NCBI RefSeq assembly: GCF_021044825.1
Contig: NZ_JAJNOC010000001.1
Span: forward strand, 930,001 to 994,000
Reading direction: 5' to 3'
From: Massilia phyllostachyos
Lineage (GTDB): Bacteria; Pseudomonadota; Gammaproteobacteria; Burkholderiales; Burkholderiaceae_D
Length of the DNA: 64,000 nt
The notes under the pieces are model-generated. The model was not told the DNA's origin and ran no database searches. It saw nothing but the letters and a program-made list of their open reading frames with translations. A program made the position numbers and the translations under genes. How positions within the stretch are numbered: the first letter of the stretch is position 1; every line of letters starts with the position of its first letter. Below, in pieces: positions 21,421 through 30,714 of the stretch.

Positions 21421-22066
21421 GAATGCTGCGATAAAACAACTCTAGACGTTCGGAAAGCAGGCGGCGCGCTTCCTCGCGCACCGGCTCGCGTTCCGGGAAC
21501 AGGAAGCGCATCACCGGGTCGCCGTTGATGCAGGCGATCAGGTGGGCGCCGAGCAGGTTGATCGGCACGTCGGACCGCAGCTGGGCGCGGATGTCGGGGC
21601 GGGCGAAGTAGCGTTCCAGCATTTCGCGGGTGGCGCGCGGGCCGGCCTCGTAGAAGGCCTCGGCCAGTTCCGGGCTGCTGCCGGCTTCGGCGATCACCAC
21701 GCGCTGCAGCGCCATCGCATCCGGCTCGCACAGCATGTCATAGAAATAGCCGGCGAACTCGTCGATCACTTCGCGCAGCGGGCGCTGGTCGAGGTCCATT
21801 TTGCCGACCGGGAAGAAGCGCTCGCGGCGCTGTTGCAGCACCGCCTTCAACAGGCCGGCCTTGCCGCCGAACTTCACATAGATGGTCCGCACCGCGACCC
21901 GCGCTTCGCGTGCGATCGCTTCCAGGCTGACGCCCGCATAGCCGTGCTTGAGGAAGAGCTGGCCGGCGGTGCAGATCAGTTCCTGGGTGCGCGCCTCGAC
22001 CTCGGAGGCCTTGGGACGGCCGGAGGATTTGACGGGGGAAATGGACTCGGTGATGGCTTTGGACAT
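21416..22066 (-). CDS. TetR-family repressor, divergent from the efflux operon
   Basis: The 216-residue protein has an N-terminal helix-turn-helix (HGYAGVSLEAIAREARVAVRTIYVKFGGKAGLL) and an all-helical ligand domain with the AefR-like C-terminal pattern. The start at 22066 is chosen because upstream sequence carries the operator region of the divergent operon. The gene sits back to back with emrA, and a palindrome between them is the likely binding site, so it probably represses the pump until a toxic substrate binds. Confidence 0.9.
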   Translation of the reverse strand: MSKAITESISPVKSSGRPKASEVEARTQELICTAGQLFLKHGYAGVSLEAIAREARVAVRTIYVKFGGKAGLLKAVLQQRRERFFPVGKMDLDQRPLREVIDEFAGYFYDMLCEPDAMALQRVVIAEAGSSPELAEAFYEAGPRATREMLERYFARPDIRAQLRSDVPINLLGAHLIACINGDPVMRFLFPEREPVREEARRLLSERLELFYRSIL

Positions 22067-22091
22067 GGTGGGTAGAGTAAACGACCTAAAA

Positions 22092-22143
22092 ATGAAATGC
22101 AACCGTTTCATTTCTTGACTTCGGCCACCGCTTGTCGAATAAT
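22092..22143 (+). promoter_or_regulatory. Promoter and TetR-type operator of the emrAB-outer membrane operon
   Basis: An imperfect palindrome ATGAAATGCAACCGTTTCAT (22092-22111, outer half-sites ATGAAA/TTTCAT) lies directly upstream of TTGACT (22115-22120), a 17-bp spacer and AATAAT (22138-22143). Both hexamers differ from consensus at one base. The transcript would start about 35 bp before the emrA ATG. The palindrome is well placed for repression of both divergent genes. Confidence 0.65.
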
Positions 22144-22183
22144 GCGATTGACCCATTTCATTTATCTTCGGAGTTTGACCGTC

Positions 22184-23338
22184 ATGGCAGAATCGCACAC
22201 CCCGGCCGCGCAGCAGCCCGCCCAGCAAGCACCAGCACCTGCAGCGCCCGGCACGCAGTCATCCTCTCGTCCGCCCAACAAGCGCGTGCTCGGCGTGGTG
22301 GCCGTGATCGCCCTGGTCGCCCTCGGCGCCGGCGGCCGCATGTGGTACCGCAGCAACCACTATGTGGAGACCGAGAACGCCTACGTCACCGGCCGCGTGC
22401 ACCCGGTGTCGAGCCGCGTGGCTGGCGTGGTCACGCGCGTGCTGGTGGACGACAACCAGATGGTCAAGGCGGGCGACGTGATCGCCGAACTCGATCCGGC
22501 CGACCACACCGTGCGCGTCGAGCAGATCGAGGCGCAGATCGCCAGCGTGCGCCAGCAGATCGGCCAGGCCGACGCCCAGGTGCTGCAGGTGAAGGCGCAG
22601 GCCGCCGCCGCCGGCGCCCAGATCAAGCAGGCCGAGGCCCAGCTGGTGCGCGCGCGCCAGGACGCCGAGCGTTTCGGCCAGCTCTATAACGACACCATGA
22701 AGGCGGTCTCGAAGGCCGAAGTGGATGCGTCGAGCGCCGCCCGCGCCTCGGCCGTCGCCGACGTCGCCGCGCGCCGCGACAACGCCAGCGCAGCGCAGGC
22801 GCAAGTCGCCGCCGCCGCCGCCGGCCGCGACGTGCTGCAAGCCCAGATCAAGGTGCTGCAGGCGCAGCTGAAGGACGCGCAGCAGCAGGTCGCCTACAAC
22901 CGCATCGTGGCGCCGGTGGCGGGCCGCATCGGCAAGCGCAGCGTCGAAGTCGGCGTGCGCGTGCAGCCGGGCCAGCAGCTGCTGGCCGTGGTCGAGGACG
23001 ACGTCTGGGTCACCGCCAACTTCAAGGAAACCCAGCTGGCGGGCCTGGAGCCGGGCCAGGCGGTCGAACTCGAAGTCGACGCGCTGCCGGGCAAGCACCT
23101 GGTGGGCCGCGTGCACAGCTTCTCGCCTGCCTCGGGCAACCAGTTCGCGCTGCTGCCGGCCGATAACGCGACCGGCAACTTCACCAAGATCGTCCAGCGC
23201 GTGCCGGTCAAGATCGTGCTCGACCCGGCCGACGTCAAGAAGTACGCCGGCCGCCTGGTGCCGGGCATGTCGGTGGTGGCCGAGGTGGCGCTGGACCAGA
23301 AGGTCAAGCACACCCAGACCGCGGCGGCCGCGCACTAA
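22184..23338 (+). CDS. emrA: EmrA-type membrane fusion protein (HlyD family)
   Basis: This 384-residue adaptor has a short Pro/Ala-rich cytoplasmic tail, one membrane helix (VLGVVAVIALVALGAGG, about residues 30-48), a split lipoyl/barrel-sandwich domain (YVTGRVHPVSSRVAGVV and YNRIVAPVAGRIGKRSV) and a long alpha-helical hairpin between them. It bridges the inner-membrane pump and the outer-membrane channel. The start at 22184 lies downstream of the predicted promoter; a longer open frame would run through the operator. Confidence 0.9.
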   Translation: MAESHTPAAQQPAQQAPAPAAPGTQSSSRPPNKRVLGVVAVIALVALGAGGRMWYRSNHYVETENAYVTGRVHPVSSRVAGVVTRVLVDDNQMVKAGDVIAELDPADHTVRVEQIEAQIASVRQQIGQADAQVLQVKAQAAAAGAQIKQAEAQLVRARQDAERFGQLYNDTMKAVSKAEVDASSAARASAVADVAARRDNASAAQAQVAAAAAGRDVLQAQIKVLQAQLKDAQQQVAYNRIVAPVAGRIGKRSVEVGVRVQPGQQLLAVVEDDVWVTANFKETQLAGLEPGQAVELEVDALPGKHLVGRVHSFSPASGNQFALLPADNATGNFTKIVQRVPVKIVLDPADVKKYAGRLVPGMSVVAEVALDQKVKHTQTAAAAH

Positions 23339-23347
23339 GGATCGACC

Positions 23348-24952
23348 ATGACTAGCCTTACCAAGGCTGCCGCGCCTGGCGCCATGCCAGGCGCGCCCGC
23401 CAACGGCGCCCGCATCGATGCGCGCACCTGGATGGCGGTGGCCGCCGGCATGCTGGGCGCCTTCATGGCGGTGCTCGACATCCAGATCACCAACTCCTCG
23501 CTGCGCGACATCCTGGGCACGCTCTCGGCCACCCAGGAAGAGGGCTCGTGGATCTCGACCGCCTACCTGTGCGCCGAGATCGTCGTGATCCCGATGACGG
23601 CGCTGTTCACCCGCGCCTTCGGCGCGCGCAACTACATGATCGGGACCACGGCCCTGTTCCTGGTGTTCTCGACCCTCTGCGGCGCGGCCTGGAACCTGGA
23701 ATCGATGATCGTGTTCCGCATGCTGCAGGGCTTCACCGGCGGCGCGCTGATCCCGATGGCGATGACGCTGGTGATGACGCGCCTGCCGGCATCCAGGCGC
23801 GCCACCGGCATGGCGATCTTCGGCCTCACCGCCACGCTGGCGCCGGCCATGGGCCCGACCCTGGGCGGCTACCTGTCGGAGCTGTACGGCTGGCCCTCGA
23901 TCTTCTACATCAACTGGGTGCCGGGCGTGCTGCTCATCGCCGGCATGATCTATGGCCTGGACAAGGAAAAGACCAACGCCGGGATGCTGGTCAAGGCCGA
24001 CTGGCTCGGCATCGCGATGATGGCGATGGGCCTGGCCTGCCTGACGATCTTCCTGGAAGAGGGCAATTCGAAGGACTGGTTCGAGTCTTCCTTCATCGTC
24101 ACCTTCGCCGCGCTGTCCCTGACCGGCATCCTGGGCTGGGTGGTGGTCAGCTTCTCGCGCCCCGACCCCTTCGTGAACCTGCGCCTCTACGGACAGCGTA
24201 ACTTCCTGGTCGCGACCGTGCTGTCGGCGGTCACCGGGATGGGGCTGTACGGCTCCTCGTTCCTGCTGCCGCTCTACCTGGGCCAGATCGCCGGCTACAC
24301 CCCGATGCAGATCGGCGAAGTGATCGCCTGGGTCGGCCTGCCGCAGCTGATCGTGATGCCGTTCGCGGCCGCGCTGTCCTCGAAAGTGGACAACCGCATC
24401 CTGTGCTCCTTTGGCCTGCTGCTGTTCGGCGGCTCCTGCCTGATGAACGCCTTCATGGACGCCTCCACCGGCTACGACCAGCTGATGGTGACCCAGGTGA
24501 TCCGCGCGATCGGCCAGCCCTTCGTGATGCTGACCCTGTCGAACTTCGCGATGCAGGGCCTGCCGCCGAAGGACATGCCGTCGGCCTCGAGCCTGTTCAA
24601 CATGACCCGCAACCTGGGCGGCTCGATCGGCATCGCGCTGCTGGCGACCAGCCTGACCAACCGCGAGCACTTCCACTCGGCAGTGCTGGGCGAGGCCGTG
24701 TCGAACTTCGCGCCGGCGACCCAGCAGCGCCTGGATGCGCTGACCCAGAGCTTCATGGCGAACGGCATGGCCCCGGCGTCGGCGGCGAACCAGGCACTGG
24801 CCGTGGTCGACCGCATCGTGCGGCGCGAGTCCTACGTGATGGCCTACAACGACGGCTTCTGGATCATCGGCATCGTGCTGATCGGCTGCATCGCGGCGAT
24901 CTGGCTGGCCGACAAGGTGAAGTCCCCGGGCGGCGCCTCTGGCGCACACTGA
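23348..24952 (+). CDS. emrB: EmrB/QacA-type MFS drug transporter (DHA2, 14 helices)
   Basis: The 534-residue membrane protein shows the DHA2 features: the first helix with LGAFMAVLDIQITNSSL, the motif GSWISTAYLCAEIVVIP, motif-C-like GLTATLAPAMGPTLGGYL in helix 5, and about 14 hydrophobic segments. It is a proton-driven exporter that works with EmrA and an outer-membrane channel. It starts 9 bp after emrA and is followed 19 bp later by the outer-membrane protein gene, giving a full tripartite pump. Confidence 0.92.
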   Translation: MTSLTKAAAPGAMPGAPANGARIDARTWMAVAAGMLGAFMAVLDIQITNSSLRDILGTLSATQEEGSWISTAYLCAEIVVIPMTALFTRAFGARNYMIGTTALFLVFSTLCGAAWNLESMIVFRMLQGFTGGALIPMAMTLVMTRLPASRRATGMAIFGLTATLAPAMGPTLGGYLSELYGWPSIFYINWVPGVLLIAGMIYGLDKEKTNAGMLVKADWLGIAMMAMGLACLTIFLEEGNSKDWFESSFIVTFAALSLTGILGWVVVSFSRPDPFVNLRLYGQRNFLVATVLSAVTGMGLYGSSFLLPLYLGQIAGYTPMQIGEVIAWVGLPQLIVMPFAAALSSKVDNRILCSFGLLLFGGSCLMNAFMDASTGYDQLMVTQVIRAIGQPFVMLTLSNFAMQGLPPKDMPSASSLFNMTRNLGGSIGIALLATSLTNREHFHSAVLGEAVSNFAPATQQRLDALTQSFMANGMAPASAANQALAVVDRIVRRESYVMAYNDGFWIIGIVLIGCIAAIWLADKVKSPGGASGAH

Positions 24953-24971
24953 TCAAGTAGAGAGAACACAT

Positions 24972-26417
24972 ATGCTGAAGAATTTTGTACTCGTTAGCGC
25001 ACTGGCCGCGGCACTGGGCGGCTGCGCCACCATCGGCCCGGACTTCAAGGCGCCGGCGACTGCCGCGGACGCCGCCTACCGCCACGCTGCGGTGACGAGC
25101 GACGTGGCGCGCCTGCCGGCCCAGTGGTGGACCGTGTTCGGCGACGCCACCCTCGACGGCCTCGAAGGCCGCGCCCTGCGCGACAACCCGGGCGTGAAAG
25201 CCGCCGCGCAGCGCCTGCTGCAGGCGCAGGCCCAGCTGGGCGTGGTCCGCGCCGGCCAGGCGCCGAATCTTGCGGTCAGCGCCGGCATCTCGAACTCGCG
25301 CACCTCCGCCGAAACCTCGCAGGGCATCGCGCTCGGCGGCCGCTCGATCGAGGGTAACAACTTTGCAATCGGCGCCTCGCTCTCATATGAACTCGACCTG
25401 TGGGGCCGCGTGCGCCGCGTGGTCGAAGCGGCCGACGCCCAGGCGCTGGCGGCGCAGGACGACCGCGATGGCGTGATCCTGCTGTTATCCAGCCAGGTGG
25501 CGTCGAACTACTGGCAGCTGCGCGGCCTGGATGCGGAACTCGCGATCCTGCGCGGCGCGCTGGACGCCCGCCGCGAAGCGCAGCACCTGGTCGAGGCCCG
25601 CTTCAATGCCGGCCTGTCGAATGAACTCGACGTCTCGCGCGCCCGCATCGAGCGCGCCAACGCGGAAGCGGACCTGCACGAGGTGCAGCGCCAGCGCAAC
25701 GCGGTCGAACACGCGCTGGCCACCCTGGTAGGCGCCTCGCCCAGCGCGCCGCTGCTGGCCACGACGCCGGGCGTCCAGCTGCCGCAGCCGCCGCGCATTC
25801 CGGTCGGCCTGCCGGCCAGCCTGGTGGGGCAGCGTCCGGACCTGGCCGCCAGCGTGGCGCAGATCCGGGCCTTCAATGCGCAGGTCGGCGTGGCGCAAGG
25901 CGCCTTCTATCCTTCCTTGTCGCTGACGTCGAACTTCGGCTACGCCTCCGAGCACCTGCGCGACCTCGCCAGCGGCGGCGCGCGCCAGTTCTCCTTCGGC
26001 CCGCTGGCCCTGTCGCTGCCGGTCTTCGACGGCGGCCGCAACCGCGCCAACCTGGCGCTGTCGAAGGCGCGCTACGAAGAGGCGGTGGCGAACCACGAGA
26101 CGCGCCTCCTGACCGCGCTGCGCGAAGTCGAGGATGCGCTGTCGGACGTGCAGCAGCGCCAGCAGCAGGGCGAGGTGCAGGCCCAGTCGCAGCAGGCCGC
26201 GGCGCGCGCGCTGCTGGTGGCGCAGGCGCGCTACGAGCGCGGCGTGTCGACCTATCTCGACGTGACCGATGCGCAGCGCAATGCGCTGGCGGCGGATCGG
26301 GCGGCGGCGCAGATCCGCACCCAGCGCCTGCTGGCCACGGTGGCCGTGGCGCGTGCCCTGGGCGGCGGCTGGGAGCAGGGCGAGCCGCTCGCGACCATCG
26401 CCAACGCCGCTAACTGA
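24972..26417 (+). CDS. Outer-membrane efflux lipoprotein, NodT/OprM family
   Basis: The 481-residue protein has a lipoprotein signal peptide with lipobox LGGC (Cys near residue 17), followed by two outer-membrane-efflux repeats with the usual motifs (WWTVFGDATLDGL, LSYELDLWGRV, LVGQRPDLAASVAQIRAFNAQVGVA, LPVFDGGRNRANL). It forms the trimeric channel of the tripartite pump encoded by the two genes upstream. Confidence 0.93.
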   Translation: MLKNFVLVSALAAALGGCATIGPDFKAPATAADAAYRHAAVTSDVARLPAQWWTVFGDATLDGLEGRALRDNPGVKAAAQRLLQAQAQLGVVRAGQAPNLAVSAGISNSRTSAETSQGIALGGRSIEGNNFAIGASLSYELDLWGRVRRVVEAADAQALAAQDDRDGVILLLSSQVASNYWQLRGLDAELAILRGALDARREAQHLVEARFNAGLSNELDVSRARIERANAEADLHEVQRQRNAVEHALATLVGASPSAPLLATTPGVQLPQPPRIPVGLPASLVGQRPDLAASVAQIRAFNAQVGVAQGAFYPSLSLTSNFGYASEHLRDLASGGARQFSFGPLALSLPVFDGGRNRANLALSKARYEEAVANHETRLLTALREVEDALSDVQQRQQQGEVQAQSQQAAARALLVAQARYERGVSTYLDVTDAQRNALAADRAAAQIRTQRLLATVAVARALGGGWEQGEPLATIANAAN

Positions 26418-26517
26418 TGCCCGGTGCGACGGTCTCGCGGCCAACAATAATGTCAGCCGGTTTTGCGGCTACGGGCAGGCTACAATGGGTGATCACTCAA
26501 CCATACGAGGATCGCCC

Positions 26518-27558
26518 ATGTCCCTGCCTGCGCGTGCCCTGATCGCCGCCGCCCTCCTGGCATCCACCGGCGCCAACGCCCAATCCTGGCAAGCCGTCCC
26601 GAGCGGCACGGCCGCCGAACTGCGCGGCCTGTCCGTCGTCAGCGACAAGGTCGCCTGGGCCAGCGGCGCCAAGGGCACCGTGCTGCGCACCGTCGACGGC
26701 GCCGGCTGGCAGGCGATGCAGGTGCCGGACGCCGACAAGATCGACTTCCGCGACATCCAGGCCTTCGACGCCAGGACCGCCGTCGTGATGGGCGCCGGGC
26801 CCGGCGAGGCATCGCGCATCTACCGCACGACCGACGGCGGCGCCACCTGGAAGCTGATGACCACCAATGCGGTCGCCGAGGGCTTCTGGGACGCGATGGC
26901 CTTCTGGGACAAGGATAACGGCATCCTGTTCGGCGACCCGGTCAAGGGCAGCTTCCAGGTCTACACCACGAGCGACGGCGGCGTCAGCTGGCGCGAAGTC
27001 GCGGCCAGGGGGCTGGAAGCGATGCCGAACGAGGGCGCCTTTGCCGCCAGCGGCACCTGCCTCACCGTGAGCGGGTCGAACGACGCCTGGATCGCCACCG
27101 GCGGCAGCGCCACCTCGCGCGTCTTCCATTCCTCCGACCGTGGCAAGACCTGGCGCGCGGCTTCCACGCCGGTTCCCGCAGGCGCGCCAGCGCGCGGCGT
27201 CTTCTCGGTCGGCTTCCTGAACAGCAGGGAAGGCTTCGCCGCCGGCGGCGACTACAAGGAAACCCGCATGGCCGGCATCAACGGCGCCTACACCCAGGAC
27301 GGCGGCGCCAGCTGGACCCCGGTCGAAGTGGCGCCGGCCGGCTACATGTCGGTGGTGGTCCCGGTGCCCGGCGCTCCGCGCGCGCTGGTTGCCGCCGGCC
27401 TGGCCGGATCGGGTTACTCGACGAATGGCGGCCGCAACTGGACCGCGCTCGACACGACGCCGATGAACACGGTCGGTTTCGCCAGCCCGAGCCAGGGCTG
27501 GGCGGTGGGGCCGAAGGGACTGCTGATGAAGTACACCGGCCCTGCGCTGAACAAATAA
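26518..27558 (+). CDS. Exported YCF48/BNR-repeat beta-propeller protein
   Basis: The 346-residue protein has a Sec signal peptide (cleavage near ANAQSW). Repeats such as YRTTDGGATWKLM, YTTSDGGVSWREV, FHSSDRGKTWRAA and YTQDGGASWTPV are the Asp-box/BNR type seen in YCF48-like photosystem assembly factors and sialidase-like propellers. In non-photosynthetic bacteria such proteins are often annotated as oxidoreductases without proof. The start at 26518 is where the signal peptide begins. It lies 13 bp before the M49-like peptidase gene. Confidence 0.8.
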   Translation: MSLPARALIAAALLASTGANAQSWQAVPSGTAAELRGLSVVSDKVAWASGAKGTVLRTVDGAGWQAMQVPDADKIDFRDIQAFDARTAVVMGAGPGEASRIYRTTDGGATWKLMTTNAVAEGFWDAMAFWDKDNGILFGDPVKGSFQVYTTSDGGVSWREVAARGLEAMPNEGAFAASGTCLTVSGSNDAWIATGGSATSRVFHSSDRGKTWRAASTPVPAGAPARGVFSVGFLNSREGFAAGGDYKETRMAGINGAYTQDGGASWTPVEVAPAGYMSVVVPVPGAPRALVAAGLAGSGYSTNGGRNWTALDTTPMNTVGFASPSQGWAVGPKGLLMKYTGPALNK

Positions 27559-27571
27559 ACAAGGAGACACC

Positions 27572-29272
27572 ATGAACAAACTGCTCGCTCCTCTCGTGCT
27601 GTTCGCGGCCATCGGCACGGCGTTCGCCGAACCCGCCAGCGTCGCCCAGCTCGACACCATGGCCAAGCGCTTCGCGCCGGCCGAACTCAGGGCGGACACC
27701 TCCAAGCTCTCGAAAGGCGACCGCGCCGCCATCGCCAAGCTGATCGAGGCCGCCAAGATCGTCGACACCCTGCAGCTGCGCCAGCGCTGGTCCGGCAACG
27801 AAGCCCTGTGGGCCGCGCTGCAGAAAGACACGTCGGCACTCGGCCGCGCGCGCCTGGACGCCTTCTGGCTGAACAAGGGCCCGTGGTCGTCGCTGGACGA
27901 CAACCGTTCCTTCATGCCCGCCGAGTATGCCGGCATCAAGATCCCGGCCAAGAAGCCGGAAGGCGCCAATTTCTATCCGGAGAACGCGAGCAAGTCCGCG
28001 CTGGAAGGCTGGATGAACGGCTTGCCCGCCGCGCAGAAGGCGGAGGCGCAGTGGTTCTTCACCGTGATCCGCAGCGGCGCCGACGGCAAGTTCAAGACCG
28101 TGAAGTACTCGGATGAATACCGCGCCGACCTGGAAAAGCTGGCGAAGCTGCTGCGCGACGCCGCCGCCAGCACCGACAACGCCTCGCTCAAGAAATTCCT
28201 GACCTTGCGCGCCGACGCCTTCCTGTCGAACGACTACCTGGCGTCCGACTTCGCCTGGATGGACCTCGATTCGCCGGTCGACATCACGATCGGCCCCTAC
28301 GAGACCTATAACGACGAACTGTTCGGCTACAAGGCGGCCTTCGAAGCCTACGTCAGCATCCGCGACCAGCAGGAAACGCAGAAGCTGGCCTTCTTCGGCA
28401 AGCACCTGCAGGAACTCGAGGACAACCTGCCTCTCGACAAGCAGTACCGCAACCCGAAGGTCGGCGCGATCGCCCCGATGGTGGTGGTCAACGAAGTCTA
28501 CGGCGCCGGCGACGGCAATATGGGCGTGCAGACCGCGGCCTATAATCTGCCCAACGACGAGCGCGTGATCCGCGAGCGCGGCTCCAAGCGGGTGATGCTC
28601 AAGAACGTGCAGGAAGCCAAGTTCGAATCGACCCTGAAGCCCATTTCGAAGCTGGTGCTGCGCGCCCAGGACCAGAAGGACCTCGACTTCGACTCCTTCT
28701 TCACCCACATCCTGGCGCACGAGATCATGCACGGCCTCGGCCCGCACACGACCAAGAAGGACGGCAAGGAATCGACCCCGCGCCAGGACCTGAAGGACAC
28801 TTATTCCACCATCGAGGAAGCCAAGGCCGACATCACCGGCCTGTGGGCCCTGGGCTACATGATGGACAAGGGATTGCTCAAGGAGACGCTGGGGCAGGGC
28901 GCCGCGGCCGAACGCAAGCTGTACAACACCTTCCTGGCCTCGAGCTTCCGCACCTTGCACTTCGGCCTGACGTCCTCGCACGCGCGCGGCATGGCGATCC
29001 AGGTGAACTACCTGCTCGACAAGGGCGCCTTCGTCGCCAACGGCGACGGCACCTTCGCGGTCGATTTCAAGAAGATCAAGGCGGCGGTCGCCGACCTCGA
29101 CCGCGAATTCCTCACCATCGAAGCCACCGGCGACTATGCGCGGGCGCAGGCGATGATGAAGAAGTACGTGGTGATCCGTCCGCAAGTGCAGAAGGCGCTC
29201 GACAAGCTGAAGTCCTCGGTGCCGAACGATATCCGTCCCTCGTTTACGACGGCGGCGAGCCTGACGAAATAG
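27572..29272 (+). CDS. M49 (dipeptidyl-peptidase III)-like zinc peptidase, exported
   Basis: The 566-residue protein has a signal peptide (cleavage near AFAEP). A zinc site reads HEIMHGLGPH (H383-H387) with the partner glutamates in STIEEAKADITGLW around residue 415. Classical M49 enzymes have HExxGH; the HExxHG form with GPHT is the variant found in plant Nudix3-like and bacterial M49-like proteins. It should be a periplasmic exopeptidase or a related hydrolase. AAGGAG precedes the ATG. It is downstream of the YCF48 gene and probably co-transcribed. Confidence 0.8.
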   Translation: MNKLLAPLVLFAAIGTAFAEPASVAQLDTMAKRFAPAELRADTSKLSKGDRAAIAKLIEAAKIVDTLQLRQRWSGNEALWAALQKDTSALGRARLDAFWLNKGPWSSLDDNRSFMPAEYAGIKIPAKKPEGANFYPENASKSALEGWMNGLPAAQKAEAQWFFTVIRSGADGKFKTVKYSDEYRADLEKLAKLLRDAAASTDNASLKKFLTLRADAFLSNDYLASDFAWMDLDSPVDITIGPYETYNDELFGYKAAFEAYVSIRDQQETQKLAFFGKHLQELEDNLPLDKQYRNPKVGAIAPMVVVNEVYGAGDGNMGVQTAAYNLPNDERVIRERGSKRVMLKNVQEAKFESTLKPISKLVLRAQDQKDLDFDSFFTHILAHEIMHGLGPHTTKKDGKESTPRQDLKDTYSTIEEAKADITGLWALGYMMDKGLLKETLGQGAAAERKLYNTFLASSFRTLHFGLTSSHARGMAIQVNYLLDKGAFVANGDGTFAVDFKKIKAAVADLDREFLTIEATGDYARAQAMMKKYVVIRPQVQKALDKLKSSVPNDIRPSFTTAASLTK

Positions 29273-29475
29273 CAAGGAAAGTGGCGGCTTCGGATCTCCC
29301 GCAGCCGCCCGCATGGCATCGGCGCAACACTTGCGCTGCTTTTTACTTAACTTAAACTGAAGGCTCCGTCAATCCATACAAGCCCATGTTATAGTGACTC
29401 CATTGCCTGAGGGAAAGTATTTGCGCGCACCTGTCGTCGCCCGCGTCTTTCCACGGTGCTGCTGGAAACCACGAC

Positions 29476-30606
29476 ATGAAGACGAAGCCCACCACGATCG
29501 GCGCGCGACTGGCCATCGGCTACGGCGCCTTGCTCCTCCTGATCATTGCCTTGAGCGCCCTGGCGGTGCTGCGCGTCGGCCAGATCGGCAGCCTGCTCGA
29601 CAGCGTCGAGGGCACCGCCCGCGCCAAGCAGCGCCACGCCATGGAGCTGCGCGGCAGCGTGCGCGAGCGCGCCACCGTCCTGCGCGACGTGGTGCTGGCG
29701 CCCGACGCCGCCGCCGCGGCCGGCCCCGTCAGCCGCATCAAGACCCACAACGACAACTACGCGCGCGCCGCCTCGACCCTGGACGCCCTGGTCCAGGACC
29801 TGGCGGATCTGCAGCCGGAAGAAAAGAAGGCGCTGGCCGCGATCAAGGAGCAGGAGCGCCGCACCCGGCCGCTGCTCGACCGCGTGATCGCCCTGCAAGC
29901 CGAGGGCCATGGCCAGGAAGCCGCCACCCTGCTGAACCAGCAGGCCGGCCCGGCCTTCGCGGACTGGATGGCCAGCCTCACCCGTTTCATCGAACTCGAA
30001 GACAAGCTCGCCGGCGACGGCATGGGCGCGGCGCGCGATCTGGCGTCCAGCTTCCCCGGCTGGATGGCGGCGCTGTGCCTGGCCGCGCTGGCGGCGACCC
30101 TGCCCTGCGCCTGGTTCATCGCCCGCGGCCTGGGACGCGCGGCGCCCCTGCCCGCGGCCGAACCCGCCGCTGCCCCGGTAACGCCGGTCCCATCGCGCAG
30201 TGCGGACGAGATTGTCGGCGCCATCGACGGCATCGCTTTCCAGGCGAATATCCTGGCGCTCGACGCGGCGGTGGAAGCGGTGCGCAGCGGCGCCTTCGAC
30301 GATGGCGCGGCGCAGGAAGTGCGCGCACTGGCCGGCCGTGCCGACGCGGTGGCCGGCGAGATCCGGCGCCTGCTTGCCAGCCCGGCGGCGCAGCGCGAGG
30401 AAGCCGCGGCCCTGGGGGCGATTGCCGACGCGGCGGCGCGGGTGACGGCGGTGATGTCGGTCATCGTCCCGGGCGCCGAACTGCTGGAGACGGCGCGCCG
30501 CGAAACGGCGCTGCTGCGCGCGGCTTCCGCCGCCACCGCGCTGGAGCAGGGCGCGCGCCGCCTGGCGCATGCCATCGAGGCGCCCGGCGTCAGCCTGCAA
30601 GGCTGA
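29476..30606 (+). CDS. Degenerate, shortened methyl-accepting chemotaxis protein
   Basis: The 376-residue protein begins like a chemoreceptor: membrane helix (residues 12-33), a four-helix-bundle sensor domain to about residue 190, and a second membrane helix. There is no HAMP linker. The signalling tip is recognisable (IDGIAFQANILALDAAVEAV, about residues 250-270) but most of the descending helical hairpin and methylation helices are missing, and [11 protein letters not shown] is replaced by GAFDDGAA. It may be a decayed receptor or a short adaptor that still contacts CheW/CheA. Confidence 0.7.
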   Translation: MKTKPTTIGARLAIGYGALLLLIIALSALAVLRVGQIGSLLDSVEGTARAKQRHAMELRGSVRERATVLRDVVLAPDAAAAAGPVSRIKTHNDNYARAASTLDALVQDLADLQPEEKKALAAIKEQERRTRPLLDRVIALQAEGHGQEAATLLNQQAGPAFADWMASLTRFIELEDKLAGDGMGAARDLASSFPGWMAALCLAALAATLPCAWFIARGLGRAAPLPAAEPAAAPVTPVPSRSADEIVGAIDGIAFQANILALDAAVEAVRSGAFDDGAAQEVRALAGRADAVAGEIRRLLASPAAQREEAAALGAIADAAARVTAVMSVIVPGAELLETARRETALLRAASAATALEQGARRLAHAIEAPGVSLQG

Positions 30607-30714
30607 TTTGACAAGTTTGATCTTGTTAAAACAGAGAAAGATTTTCCTGAAAGCAGTGCTTGATATGGGGCTAGAATTGCCAGTAGGCATTTCACTGTCT
30701 CCGAAAGAAGCACC

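Noticed and set aside
22259..24949. An 896-codon minus-strand frame
   Set aside because: It is antisense to emrA and emrB, His/Arg/Gln-rich, with no recognisable domain.
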